Positions 1 to 7,041 are shown, numbered from the stretch's first letter. The stretch is DNA of 16,823 bases from VRUE01 sp046733315 (GCA_046733315.1 JBKPOV010000173.1:1-16823); one strand, 5' to 3'. Notes: generated by a model not told the origin, from the sequence alone. Made by a program: numbers and translations.

Positions 1-2
1 TC

Positions 3-119
3 CGCGAACAGGCCCACACCACGCCCGCTGACGAACTGCACAAGCTCAACGAGCTGAAGGAAAAAGGCGCCCTTTCGGCCGAGGAGTTCGACCGGGCAAA
101 GTCGAAGCTACTTACCTGA
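3..119 (+). CDS. C-terminal part of a SHOCT-domain protein (5' end outside window)
   Basis: Thirty-eight codons are open from the left edge to a TGA at 117-119. The peptide ends DELHKLNELKEKGALSAEEF followed by DRAKSKLLT, the short amphipathic two-helix pattern of the SHOCT domain (helix, 'GALSAEEF' turn, second helix with a K-x-L-L ending). SHOCT domains usually sit at the extreme C-terminus of small membrane or secreted proteins and are thought to mediate oligomerisation. Nothing upstream is visible, so the function of the rest of the protein is unknown. The gene converges on the leftward tRNA-Thr, with 39 bases between its stop and the tRNA 3' end. Confidence 0.8.
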   Translation, partial: REQAHTTPADELHKLNELKEKGALSAEEFDRAKSKLLT

Positions 120-158
120 TTGCCTCGATTTCAGAGCCTGATCCGGGGGTCGCAGGGA

Positions 159-231
159 AGCCGACGCCCGGATTCGAACCGGGGACCCCTTCATTACGAG
201 TGAAGTGCTCTACCAACTGAGCTACGTCGGC
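159..231 (-). tRNA. tRNA-Thr (anticodon CGT)
   Basis: Read on the minus strand, the gene starts GCCGACG (231-225) and closes with CGTCGGC (166-160), a perfect 7-bp acceptor stem, followed by discriminator T at 159. The D arm (GCTCAGTTGGTAGAGC), the anticodon arm CTTCA-CTCGTAA-TGAAG with CGT in positions 34-36, and the T arm around GGTTCGAATCC are all canonical. The 3' CCA is not encoded (TTCC follows). It reads the codon ACG. Length is 73 nt. Confidence 0.97.
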
Positions 232-242
232 GGGACCGGTCC

Positions 243-248
243 ATTGTA
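243..248 (-). promoter_or_regulatory. Candidate -10 box of tRNA-Thr
   Basis: TACAAT on the minus strand lies 11 bases before the tRNA 5' end, so transcription would begin about 4-5 bases before the mature tRNA. No convincing -35 is seen at 16-18 bp. The other tRNA in this window has TAGAAT at an almost identical distance, which supports both. Confidence 0.45.
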
Positions 249-293
249 GAAGTGGGCCCAGGGCGACGCCGACCAGCACCAAGAGCGACAGAA

Positions 294-324
294 GGTGGCG
301 GGCCTGCCCCATCGGCCCGCCACC
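294..324 (-). terminator. Hairpin just after the E1-like gene
   Basis: Perfect 11-bp inverted repeat GGTGGCGGGCC (294-304) / GGCCCGCCACC (314-324) with a 9-base loop, four bases after the TAG stop of the leftward E1-like gene. The bases after it on the minus strand (TTCTGTCGCTCTT) are only moderately U-rich, so it may be a GC-rich actinobacterial terminator without a true U-tract. It also separates that gene from the tRNA-Thr promoter. Confidence 0.6.
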
Positions 325-328
325 CTAT

Positions 329-1435
329 CTATCGCGGCGCCGTTCCTTGCAGCTCTTTGCCTGAAGAGGACTGCATTCCGCCACAAACCGGACAGCTCGG
401 CTCCGGCACCACCGGCTCGCGGTCGACCGCCATCGTGCGCAGGTCGTAGATATGGCCGACGCCGAGGGTCGAGGGCCTGGCGAGCCCGGTCAGGTGGTGC
501 AGGATGTCGAGGCCAATCTGGCCTCCGATTAGTCCGCAAGCTGGGCCCAGGGTGGCGGCCGGCGACCCTTTGCCGCGCTGCTGGTTCACCGCGATGTCGT
601 AGAGCGGGAAAGTGCGTCGGTAACCGATCTCCTGACAGGCGAAGCAGCCGGTCACTTCTGGTACGTAGAGCGGTCCGACCCGCGCCACCGGCGGAAAGTG
701 ACTCATCGCGATGAAGGGGACGCGGGCCCCGAAGCAAGCCGCGTTGATCCAGCGCTCGATGTCGTGCGCCGGCCAGTCGCAGGCGTCGATCACGAGGTCA
801 TAGCCGGCGATCGTCTCGGCGACCGCGGCTTCGCTGTCGAGCCGCTGCACCCGCGGCTCTACCCGCATCGCCGAGTTGAAGTCGCTCAAACGCTCCGCCG
901 CCGCCTCGGCCTTGAAGCGGCCGATATCGGCCTCGGAATAGAGCACCTGGCGGTTGAGGTTGCTTAACTCGACCCGGTCGAAGTCGAGCAGCAGCAGCTC
1001 GCCGATTCCGCAGCAGGCGAGGTTTAGCGCCGACCAGCCGCCAAGTCCGCCGACGCCGAGCACCGCGATCCGGGCTTTTTCCAGCCGTTCCTGGCATTCC
1101 GCCGCGCTGGGGCCAGTCGTGATGTCGCTGAAATAACGCAGCTGGCGATCGAAGCGTTCGATCACACCGTCGGAAATCCCGTCGTCATCGGCAGCGTCCT
1201 CGACGACGCCGAGCTCCTCGAACTGGCCGAGCAGGTCACTGACCTCGTCGTTCCCGAACTCGTCGATCAACTCCTCTTCGGTCCGTGTCCCGTCGAGGGC
1301 GGCGAGCAAGCGCCTCCCTTCCGGGTCGGGGTCCTCGATGTGAATGTCAGCCCCGGCGCTCGGCCGGAGCAGGTAGAGGTCGCCATTGGGCGCCTCCATC
1401 TGCTGCGTGGTGCGCTTCAGTCGTGGTCGTTGCAC
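329..1435 (-). CDS. E1-like adenylyltransferase (ThiF/MoeB fold) with N-terminal PqqD/RRE-like domain
   Basis: Enzymes of this fold adenylate a peptide or ubiquitin-like C-terminus using ATP. A longer reading could begin at GTG 1444, but the ribosome site AGAGGAGGT runs directly into that codon; the GTG at 1435, about 7 bases downstream, is better placed, giving 368 aa. Residues about 15-80 resemble the PqqD/RRE winged helix (RLLAALDGTRTEEELIDEFG), which binds leader peptides in RiPP pathways. The rest is a full E1 domain: nucleotide loop GVGGLGG near 130, DFDRVELSNLNRQ near 150-163, a K near 175, DACD near 220, and two CxxC zinc knuckles (CFAC near 264, CPVC near 348). It lies 128 bases after udg and ends in a hairpin. 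No short precursor-like ORF, cyclodehydratase, protease or ubiquitin-like partner is visible, so the substrate is unknown. Family confidence is high, role low. Confidence 0.85.
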   Translation of the reverse strand: MQRPRLKRTTQQMEAPNGDLYLLRPSAGADIHIEDPDPEGRRLLAALDGTRTEEELIDEFGNDEVSDLLGQFEELGVVEDAADDDGISDGVIERFDRQLRYFSDITTGPSAAECQERLEKARIAVLGVGGLGGWSALNLACCGIGELLLLDFDRVELSNLNRQVLYSEADIGRFKAEAAAERLSDFNSAMRVEPRVQRLDSEAAVAETIAGYDLVIDACDWPAHDIERWINAACFGARVPFIAMSHFPPVARVGPLYVPEVTGCFACQEIGYRRTFPLYDIAVNQQRGKGSPAATLGPACGLIGGQIGLDILHHLTGLARPSTLGVGHIYDLRTMAVDREPVVPEPSCPVCGGMQSSSGKELQGTAPR

Positions 1436-1485
1436 GATGCCCACCTCCTCTGGGTACGCTTGAGACCACCCAATTGCTCAAATTA

Positions 1486-1505
1486 GTTTCAATTAATCTT
1501 GAAAC
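1486..1505. promoter_or_regulatory. Palindrome in the E1-like gene promoter region
   Basis: GTTTCAA-TTAATC-TTGAAAC, a perfect 7-bp inverted repeat with a 6-base centre, in an AT-rich island 50-70 bases upstream of the leftward E1-like gene. On the minus strand a weak promoter (TTGCGT, 18 bases, TAATTT) would have this palindrome inside its spacer, as expected for an operator. The binding protein is unknown. Confidence 0.4.
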
Positions 1506-1563
1506 GCAAGGATTAAGCCGCAGTTGCGGTTGAGCCGCGATCTATCGTCGGGCCGCAATCCGA

Positions 1564-2289
1564 CTAAATCGAGCGATGGCCGCGCGCCGAGGCCAACTCG
1601 CCGGCGCGGGAGAACACCTCGTCCAGCATCGGCTCCGTAAGTCGACCCGTGAAGGTGTTCTGCTGGCTTGGGTGGTAGCAGCCAAGGAGCGTCCAGTCGT
1701 CCGCCACGGCCTCAGTGCCGTGGCCAAAGCGCGGTCTTGGCTTGGGTATCTCGTTGCCGAGAGCTCGTAGCGCCCGAAGTGCGCCATCCCAGGCAAAGCC
1801 GCCAAGGGCAACGATCGTTTTGCAGTTCGTCAGCAGCGTGAGCTCGCGCTCGAGGTACGGCAGGCACTGGTCACGCTCTGAGGGGGTAGGCCGGTTCGCA
1901 GGGGGAGCGCAACGCACGACTGCCGTCACATAGGCGTCACGCAAGCGCAGGCCATCGCCTCGATGCGCGCTGGCGGGCTGGTTTGCGAATCCGGCGCGAT
2001 GCAGAGCGGCGTAGAGCCAGTCGCCGGAACGATCCCCTGTGAACATGCGGCCGGTGCGGTTCGCGCCGTGAGCCGCCGGAGCAAGACCGACGATCGCCAG
2101 CCTTGCCGCCGGGTCGCCAAAGCCATCGAGCGGACGCGCCCAGTAGTTCTCACCGCGATACCGACGTGGAGGATCGGCAGCACGGTCCTCGCGCCATTTG
2201 ACGAGTCGAGGACACAGCCTGCAACCGTGGACCTCGGTCGCGAGCCGGGAGAGAGCTCTGTGGTCGCCTGGGGGGCGATGCTCGGCCAT
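1564..2289 (-). CDS. Uracil-DNA glycosylase, family 5 (UDGb type)
   Basis: Excises uracil, and in this family also hypoxanthine and other deaminated bases, from DNA as the first step of base excision repair. The 241-residue protein shows both family signatures: GLAPAAHGANRTG (68-80, active-site motif A, which lacks the Asp of family 1 enzymes) and HPSQQNTFTGRLT (206-218, motif B). Four cysteines, C23, C26, C127 and C142, match the 4Fe-4S ligand pattern; the last pair is 15 residues apart as in characterised homologues. The ATG at 2289 is the only start, since an in-frame TGA lies seven codons upstream, and no strong ribosome site precedes it. A double palindrome lies 39-76 bases upstream. It is unlikely to be anything else. 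Confidence 0.93.
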   Translation of the reverse strand: MAEHRPPGDHRALSRLATEVHGCRLCPRLVKWREDRAADPPRRYRGENYWARPLDGFGDPAARLAIVGLAPAAHGANRTGRMFTGDRSGDWLYAALHRAGFANQPASAHRGDGLRLRDAYVTAVVRCAPPANRPTPSERDQCLPYLERELTLLTNCKTIVALGGFAWDGALRALRALGNEIPKPRPRFGHGTEAVADDWTLLGCYHPSQQNTFTGRLTEPMLDEVFSRAGELASARGHRSI

Positions 2290-2327
2290 CGCAGAACTGA
2301 ATCATGCAACGCAAAATCGCAGCGGGC

Positions 2328-2365
2328 GGCGGATCGATCCCCCGAGTCCCGAGGATCGATCCGCC
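2328..2365. promoter_or_regulatory. Paired palindromic operator-like element
   Basis: A perfect 13-bp inverted repeat, GGCGGATCGATCC (2328-2340) and GGATCGATCCGCC (2353-2365), with a 12-base spacer. Each arm contains the self-complementary decamer GGATCGATCC, so there are two palindromic half-elements whose centres are 22 bp apart, about two turns of B-DNA. Because it lies between divergent genes, a transcription terminator is unlikely; a site for a dimeric regulator bound twice on one DNA face fits better. Confidence 0.5.
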
Positions 2366-2575
2366 TGCAAATCCCACGTTTAGCGAGACTTCGTGGTTGA
2401 AAGCAGCGGAACTATGTTGTCCGCTTTTGCAATCTTCACCCTGCCTCACCCCCTTCGCAATCGTCAGCTCTTGCGGTTGGGGGTCGCGACCCATCCGGTA
2501 CGACGCTTTAGACCATTCGAATGCTAGAAAAAGTTCCAGTATTAAGCGGATGGCCTGCAAATTGGCGTTTTCGGC

Positions 2576-2605
2576 TTGGCAGTCGGGCTTTGGGTTCAAT
2601 AGGAT
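2576..2605 (+). promoter_or_regulatory. Candidate sigma-70 promoter of the ArsR-type gene
   Basis: TTGGCA (2576-2581), 18-base spacer, TAGGAT (2600-2605). The start site would be near 2612, leaving a leader of about 36 bases with the ribosome site AGAGGAG at 2635-2641. Confidence 0.4.
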
Positions 2606-2647
2606 GGAGTGGTTGAAGGCAGTCCCAACGAATCAGAGGAGTCCGCT

Positions 2648-3301
2648 TTGGCCACAAAGACCAAGACCAAGACAAAAAACAAAACCAGGGCAGGCGTAGA
2701 TCAGCGCCTGGTTAAGGCGCTTGCGCACCCGCTGCGCGTCGAAATCTTGACCATCCTCAATGAGCGGATGGCGAGCCCAAATGAACTTTCAAAGGAGCTC
2801 GAAGAGGGCCTCAGCCAGGTCAGCTACCACGTCAAAGTCCTGAAGGACTTTGAGTGCATTGAAATGGTCAAGACTGAGCCCCGTCGGGGGGCTGTCGAGC
2901 ACTACTATCGCGCGACGGAGCGCGCTTTCCTTACTGACCGCGATTGGCAAAAGCTGCCGGATTCGGTCAAGCCTGGCGTCAGCGCCTCGGTCGTGGAGCT
3001 GTTCATGGGGGAGGTAGTTGCTGCCCTTAGCCACGGCACCTTCGATGCACGGGAGGACCGCCACCTGAGTTGGACTCCAGGGGTCGTCGACGAGCAGGGC
3101 TGGGACGAATCAGTCGATCTCATCAACGAGACCCTTGATCGTGTGATCGCGATTCACGCGGGCAGTGCTAAGCGGTTGGCAAAATCTGGCGAGGACGGAA
3201 TTCCTGCGATCGCGGTTCTCATGAACTTCGAGGGAATCTCGCCCGAGGCGAAGGCGGCCAAGGGCCTCAAAAAGGGTCGTGCGAAGAAGGCCGTCAAGTA
3301 A
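2648..3301 (+). CDS. ArsR-like winged-helix transcriptional regulator with Lys-rich tails
   Basis: A DNA-binding regulator of 217 aa. A longer reading from GTG 2609 is possible, but AGAGGAG sits exactly six bases before the TTG at 2648, so I place the start there. After a Lys/Thr tail (ATKTKTKTKNKTRAG) comes the winged helix, about residues 20-95: ALAHPLRVEILTIL, SPNELSKELEEGLSQVSYHV with recognition helix, and a wing ending VEHYYRATE. The C-terminal half (FMGEVVAAL, DESVDLINETLDRVIAIHAG) is probably a helical dimerisation or sensing domain without recognisable ligand residues. No metal-binding cysteine motif of the ELCV type is present, so metal sensing is unlikely. The protein ends in another Lys-rich tail (KGLKKGRAKKAVK). 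It is divergent from udg and 56 bases before the ferritin-like gene. Target genes are unknown. Confidence 0.85.
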   Translation: MATKTKTKTKNKTRAGVDQRLVKALAHPLRVEILTILNERMASPNELSKELEEGLSQVSYHVKVLKDFECIEMVKTEPRRGAVEHYYRATERAFLTDRDWQKLPDSVKPGVSASVVELFMGEVVAALSHGTFDAREDRHLSWTPGVVDEQGWDESVDLINETLDRVIAIHAGSAKRLAKSGEDGIPAIAVLMNFEGISPEAKAAKGLKKGRAKKAVK

Positions 3302-3357
3302 ATCTAGAAATTCGTAGCAAAAGCGGTTAGAACTCCTCATATGCTTCGCGCCCGCCT

Positions 3358-3963
3358 ATGGGTTCGAAGCGAGTATTTGCCATCAGCAGGCGGCGGCGCG
3401 ATTTCGGTCGCGCCGCCGCCATTTTGTCTGCCCTGACGCTGGTCGTCGCGGGCTGCGGCCGTAGCGGCCAAGGCGCTGCCACTGACAGCGACAAGGCGGC
3501 GGACGTCGAAGTCCTCAACACCGTCCTCGCCCAGGAACTGACGGGCGTCGATGCTTACGCGCGCGTGCTGCCGCTCCTGCGCGACCGCGCCTTGGCGGTG
3601 GCCGGCCAGTTTCGAGGCCAGGAGCAGGCGCACGTCGATGCGCTGACCAAGGCGATCCGCGGTGTGGGGGGCGAAACCGACGCCGAAGCCAGCGAGCTTG
3701 AAGCGCCTGACCCGCAGACCCAGGAAGAGGCCCTCCGCTATGCCTACGAGGAAGAGAACGCAGCACTCGGGCAGGTACTGGACGCCGTGCCGCACCTGAA
3801 TACGCCGGCGCCGCGAATCCTCGCCGCAGCGCTTGTCGCCAGTCATGCCCAACACGTCGCCGTTTTGCGACAGCTGCTCGGCGACGGCCTGGCGCGGTCG
3901 GTCCCGGAGGCGTTCGAGACCGGTGACGCGCCACCGCCCGCTCCCCCCGCCAAAAAGGGATGA
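3358..3963 (+). CDS. Ferritin-like domain lipoprotein
   Basis: A 201-residue exported protein. The N-terminus is basic (RRRRDFGR, which contains RRxF and could be a Tat signal), then a hydrophobic stretch (AAILSALTLVV) and a lipobox VVAGC with the lipidated Cys at 33. The mature part is predicted four-helix: EVLNTVLAQELTGVDAYARV (51-70), FRGQEQAHVDAL (85-96, ExxH), a third helix EEALRYAYEEENAALGQVL, and VASHAQHVAVLRQLL (160-174, HxxH). The spacing of E60, E89/H92, E131-133 and H163/H166 resembles a di-iron ferritin-like bundle, though metal binding is not proven. The tail is Pro/Ala rich. The ATG has no strong ribosome site. The MMPL gene starts seven bases after its stop, suggesting co-transcription and an envelope role. 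The physiological substrate is unknown. Confidence 0.8.
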   Translation: MGSKRVFAISRRRRDFGRAAAILSALTLVVAGCGRSGQGAATDSDKAADVEVLNTVLAQELTGVDAYARVLPLLRDRALAVAGQFRGQEQAHVDALTKAIRGVGGETDAEASELEAPDPQTQEEALRYAYEEENAALGQVLDAVPHLNTPAPRILAAALVASHAQHVAVLRQLLGDGLARSVPEAFETGDAPPPAPPAKKG

Positions 3964-3970
3964 TGGGCGG

Positions 3971-6232
3971 GTGACGGCCCCCCTCTACGCGATCGGCCGC
4001 TTCTGCTCGCGACACCACTGGCCGACGATCGCGGCCTGGATTGCCATCGCCGTCGCACTCGTCCTTGCCGGGCAGGCCGGGGACAGCAAGACCAACGACA
4101 ACCTAACGCTGCCGGGGACCGGCTCGACCCTGGCCACCGAACTGCTTGAAGACAACCTGCCCGAACAGGCCTTCGGCAGCAACCCCCTCGTCTTTCAGGC
4201 CAAGGCCGGCGCGACGCTTACTGAAGGTAAGTACGCGACCGCGATCGATGAAAGCGTCAAGCGACTTGAGGCGCTGCACGACGTCAACTCGGCTGTCAGT
4301 CCGCTTAGCCCCGAGGGGGCCGCCTTCCTCAGCAAAGACCGCTCGGTCGGCTACGTGCCGGTCATCCTCAACGTCGGACCCAGCGAACTGACCGAAGCAC
4401 AGGCCCTGGCCGTGCTCGACGCCGGCAAGCCCGCCGAAGCCGCCGGCCTCGAGGTCTCCGTCGGCGCATACGTTGGCCAGCAGCTCTCCAAGCCCGACAC
4501 CGGGGCGAGCGACGCGATCGGCATCGCGGCGGCGATCGTCATCCTGCTCTTCGCCTTCGGCACGGCGACCGCGATGGTCCTGCCGATCTTCTCGGCCGTG
4601 CTCGGCCTCGCCTGCTCGCTTTCGGTGATCAGGTTGCTCGAGCACGCCGTTCAGGTGCCCAGCGTCGCCTCGACTCTGGCGACGATGATCGGCCTCGGGG
4701 TCGGCATCGATTACGCCCTCTTCATCGTCACCCGCCACAAGCTGCAGCTCGGCGACGGCATGGAGATGCGCGAGTCCGTCGCCCGCGCCACGGCGACCGC
4801 CGGCGGCGCCGTCGTCTTCGCCGGCTTCACCGTCGTGATCGCGCTCTGCTCGCTCGCCTTTGCCGGCATCCCCCTGGTCAGCACGCTCGGCTTCACGGCG
4901 GCGATCGCGGTTGTGATCGCCGTCGCCGCGGCCGTCACCCTGCTGCCCGCCATGCTGGGGGCGCTCGGGCCGCGGATCAACTCGCTGCGCGTTCAGTTCG
5001 GCGAGAGCAATCCCGACGACGCCGAGCCGCACGGTTGGCGCCGCTGGGCGCGCGGCGTCGCCGACCGGCCCTGGCGCTCGGCGATCGCGTCGCTCGCGGT
5101 GCTGATCGTCCTCGCGATCCCCCTCCTGCAGCTCGAGCTCGGCCAGAACGATCTCAGCGCCCTGCCTAAATCGACGACTGCGCGCCAGGCCTATGACAGC
5201 CTCACCCGGGGCTTCGGCCCGGGCGTCAACGGGCCGCTGCTGATCGCCTCGGAATTCGAGAGCGGTGGCGAATCGAAGACGGTCCTGCCGGTGCTGGAGA
5301 AGAAGATCGACGGGGCGACCGACGTCGCCGCGGTCTCCGAACCGACCCTGGACGAAGCGGGGACCGTCGCGGTTTTCACGGTGATCTCGAAATCGGCGCC
5401 CTGGGCGGACGAGACCGTCAGCCTGGTCGAAAGCCTCCGGGAGGACGTCATTCCAGGGGCGCTGAAAGGCAGCTCCGCGCACTCCTATGTCGGCGGCCAG
5501 ACAGCCGGCTACATCGATCTCGCCACGCAGATCAGCGACAAGTTGCCGCTGATGATCGGCATCGTCGTCGCGCTCAGCTTCATCGTCCTGCTGCTGGCCT
5601 TCCGCTCGCTGCTGGTACCGATCAAGGCGGCGGCGATGAACCTGATCTCGGTCGCCGCCGCCTACGGCGTCGTCACCGCCGTCTTCCAGCTTGGCTGGGG
5701 CGCCTCGCTGATCGGCCTCGACCACGCGATCCCGATCGTCAGCTTCGTGCCGCTGCTGATGTTCGCGATCCTCTTCGGCCTCTCGATGGACTACGAGGTC
5801 TTCCTGCTGACCCAGATGCGCGAGCACTACCGCGAGAACGGTGACGAGAGGGAGGCGGTGATCGAGGGACTCGCCAACACCGGCCGGGTGATCACCTCGG
5901 CGGCGGCGATCATGGTCTGCGTCTTCACCAGCTTCGTGCTCAATGGCAACCCGATCGTCAAGGAGTTCGGCGTCGGGCTGGCGGTGGCGATCGCGATCGA
6001 TTCGACCCTGGTCCGCTGCCTGTTGGTGCCGGCGATCATGGTCCTGCTCGGCAAGCGCGCCTGGTGGATGCCGGGCTGGCTCGGCCGCCTCGTCCCCCAC
6101 ATCAGCATCGAGGGCGAGGACTACTTCGCCGCCCGCGACGCCGCCCTCGCGTCCGCCGCGCCCGCCGACGGGACTCAAAGCGGAGATATGGACGGTTTTG
6201 AGGCCCGTCGGCCCGCGGAGGCGGGGGACTGA
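3971..6232 (+). CDS. MMPL/RND-family membrane transporter
   Basis: A proton-driven exporter of the RND superfamily; MMPL members in actinobacteria often move lipids or other hydrophobic compounds across the cytoplasmic membrane. Starting from GTG 3971 gives 753 aa and avoids a 46-residue Arg-rich extension that would overlap the ferritin-like gene. Topology is duplicated: one TM helix near residue 15-35, a large extracytoplasmic loop, TM bundle about 175-330, a second TM near 365-385, a second loop, and TM bundle about 530-710. Both TM bundles carry the proton-relay Asp-Tyr: GVGIDYALF (D247) and GLSMDYEVF (D607). There is no long cytoplasmic C-terminal domain. It lies seven bases after the lipoprotein and ends three bases before pgsA's GTG, so it is probably within one operon. 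The substrate cannot be read from sequence. Confidence 0.92.
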   Translation: MTAPLYAIGRFCSRHHWPTIAAWIAIAVALVLAGQAGDSKTNDNLTLPGTGSTLATELLEDNLPEQAFGSNPLVFQAKAGATLTEGKYATAIDESVKRLEALHDVNSAVSPLSPEGAAFLSKDRSVGYVPVILNVGPSELTEAQALAVLDAGKPAEAAGLEVSVGAYVGQQLSKPDTGASDAIGIAAAIVILLFAFGTATAMVLPIFSAVLGLACSLSVIRLLEHAVQVPSVASTLATMIGLGVGIDYALFIVTRHKLQLGDGMEMRESVARATATAGGAVVFAGFTVVIALCSLAFAGIPLVSTLGFTAAIAVVIAVAAAVTLLPAMLGALGPRINSLRVQFGESNPDDAEPHGWRRWARGVADRPWRSAIASLAVLIVLAIPLLQLELGQNDLSALPKSTTARQAYDSLTRGFGPGVNGPLLIASEFESGGESKTVLPVLEKKIDGATDVAAVSEPTLDEAGTVAVFTVISKSAPWADETVSLVESLREDVIPGALKGSSAHSYVGGQTAGYIDLATQISDKLPLMIGIVVALSFIVLLLAFRSLLVPIKAAAMNLISVAAAYGVVTAVFQLGWGASLIGLDHAIPIVSFVPLLMFAILFGLSMDYEVFLLTQMREHYRENGDEREAVIEGLANTGRVITSAAAIMVCVFTSFVLNGNPIVKEFGVGLAVAIAIDSTLVRCLLVPAIMVLLGKRAWWMPGWLGRLVPHISIEGEDYFAARDAALASAAPADGTQSGDMDGFEARRPAEAGD

Positions 6233-6235
6233 GCG

Positions 6236-6802
6236 GTGTTTCCGCTCAATTTGCCGAACGCGCTGACGCTGCTTCGCATCCTCGCGGTGCCGGTCGTCGT
6301 CGTCGCCTTGCTCGGTGAGACGCCCAACGGGGACGCGCTCGCCGCCGCGGTTTTCGCCCTCGCCGCCCTTACCGACGGCCTGGATGGCTACTTCGCGCGC
6401 TCGCGCGGGTCGATCACCACCTTTGGCAAGCTGATGGACCCGATCGCCGACAAGCTGCTGATCGTCGCCGCGCTGGTCTCGCTCGTCTCTCTCGACCGCC
6501 TCGAAGCCTGGGTGGCGATGGTGATCATCGCCCGCGAGTTCGCCGTCACGATGATGCGAGCGATCGCCGCCGAGCGCGGCATCGTCATCTCCGCCAGCTG
6601 GCTCGGCAAGGTCAAGACGGTCCTGCAGATCGCCGCCGTGATCGCCCTGATCGCCGCCAACCCAGCGCCCGCCTGGGTCGACGCCCTCGTCTACCTAGCC
6701 GTTGCCGTCACCCTGCTCAGCGGTGCCGACTACTTCTTCGGCCTGCGTCGCCGCATAGAGGCGGAGCGCCAAGCGCACAGGGCCAAGACCAGGCCCAGCT
6801 AG
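6236..6802 (+). CDS. pgsA: CDP-diacylglycerol--glycerol-3-phosphate 3-phosphatidyltransferase
   Basis: Catalyses CDP-diacylglycerol + glycerol 3-phosphate to phosphatidylglycerol phosphate, the committed step to phosphatidylglycerol and cardiolipin, in the cytoplasmic membrane. The 188-residue protein carries the complete CDP-alcohol phosphotransferase signature: D47-xx-D50-G51-xx-A54-R55-(x8)-G64-xxx-D68-xxx-D72. The N-terminus LNLPNALTLLRILAVPVVV is typical of PgsA, and several hydrophobic helices follow, ending in a basic tail. It starts with GTG three bases after the MMPL stop. Another CDP-alcohol phosphotransferase (for example a Pgp synthase paralogue) cannot be excluded, but length and N-terminus fit PgsA best. 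Confidence 0.88.
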   Translation: MFPLNLPNALTLLRILAVPVVVVALLGETPNGDALAAAVFALAALTDGLDGYFARSRGSITTFGKLMDPIADKLLIVAALVSLVSLDRLEAWVAMVIIAREFAVTMMRAIAAERGIVISASWLGKVKTVLQIAAVIALIAANPAPAWVDALVYLAVAVTLLSGADYFFGLRRRIEAERQAHRAKTRPS

Positions 6803-6969
6803 ATGACGGTCACGGACCGGGTCAGCGAGTTGTTGAGCCGTTCGCTTTCCCGTCGCCGAGTCACACAACCGTGCGCAACTCGTAGCGCTGAGCGCACCAC
6901 CCGCGCGCCGTCCCCTGGCACGTTTTGCCGATGCCAAAGGACCGCCCCGCCGTGCCCCCTTCAGCCAGT

Positions 6970-7012
6970 GTGCAACGTGTTAACCACCCTGCAGGAGGAC
7001 AGCGCGTTGCAC
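6970..7012. repeat. Hairpin repeat, copy 1
   Basis: A 43-base imperfect palindrome beginning GTGCAACG and ending CGTTGCAC. As RNA it forms a stem of twelve pairs including two G-U wobbles, two interior mismatches, then CC/GG pairs around a loop containing CTGCAGG. It is identical to copy 2 at 32 of 43 positions. The two lie in the same orientation, 72 bp start to start. Confidence 0.75.
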
Positions 7013-7041
7013 CCGGCCCGATCGAGCACAACCAATCCAAA

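Larger units (their letters stand above)
2290..2647. other. Divergent intergenic region between udg and the ArsR-type gene
   Basis: These 358 bases hold no convincing gene. They contain the paired palindrome at 2328-2365, a weaker inverted repeat AGCGGA-9-TCCGCT (2405-2425), a candidate ArsR promoter (2576-2605) and its ribosome site. Base composition is clearly less GC-rich than in the flanking genes. A 149-codon minus-strand frame across it enters udg out of frame and looks spurious. Confidence 0.6.

Noticed and set aside
112..312. 66-codon minus-strand frame with a hydrophobic start (MGQARHLLSLLVLVG)
   Set aside because: It reads straight through tRNA-Thr and its promoter; the second half is the usual false translation of a tRNA gene (DVAQLVEH...GSNPGVGF).
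2405..2425. Inverted repeat AGCGGA-9-TCCGCT between udg and the ArsR-type gene
   Set aside because: Short, with no matching promoter geometry; left as a note in the intergenic entry only.
2150..2599. 149-codon minus-strand frame upstream of udg
   Set aside because: It overlaps udg out of frame, crosses the palindromes and has no domain-like pattern or ribosome site.
4103..6178. 691-codon minus-strand frame opposite the MMPL gene
   Set aside because: Arg/Asp/Gly/His-rich shadow produced by GC-rich codon bias; the plus-strand MMPL gene has full family motifs.
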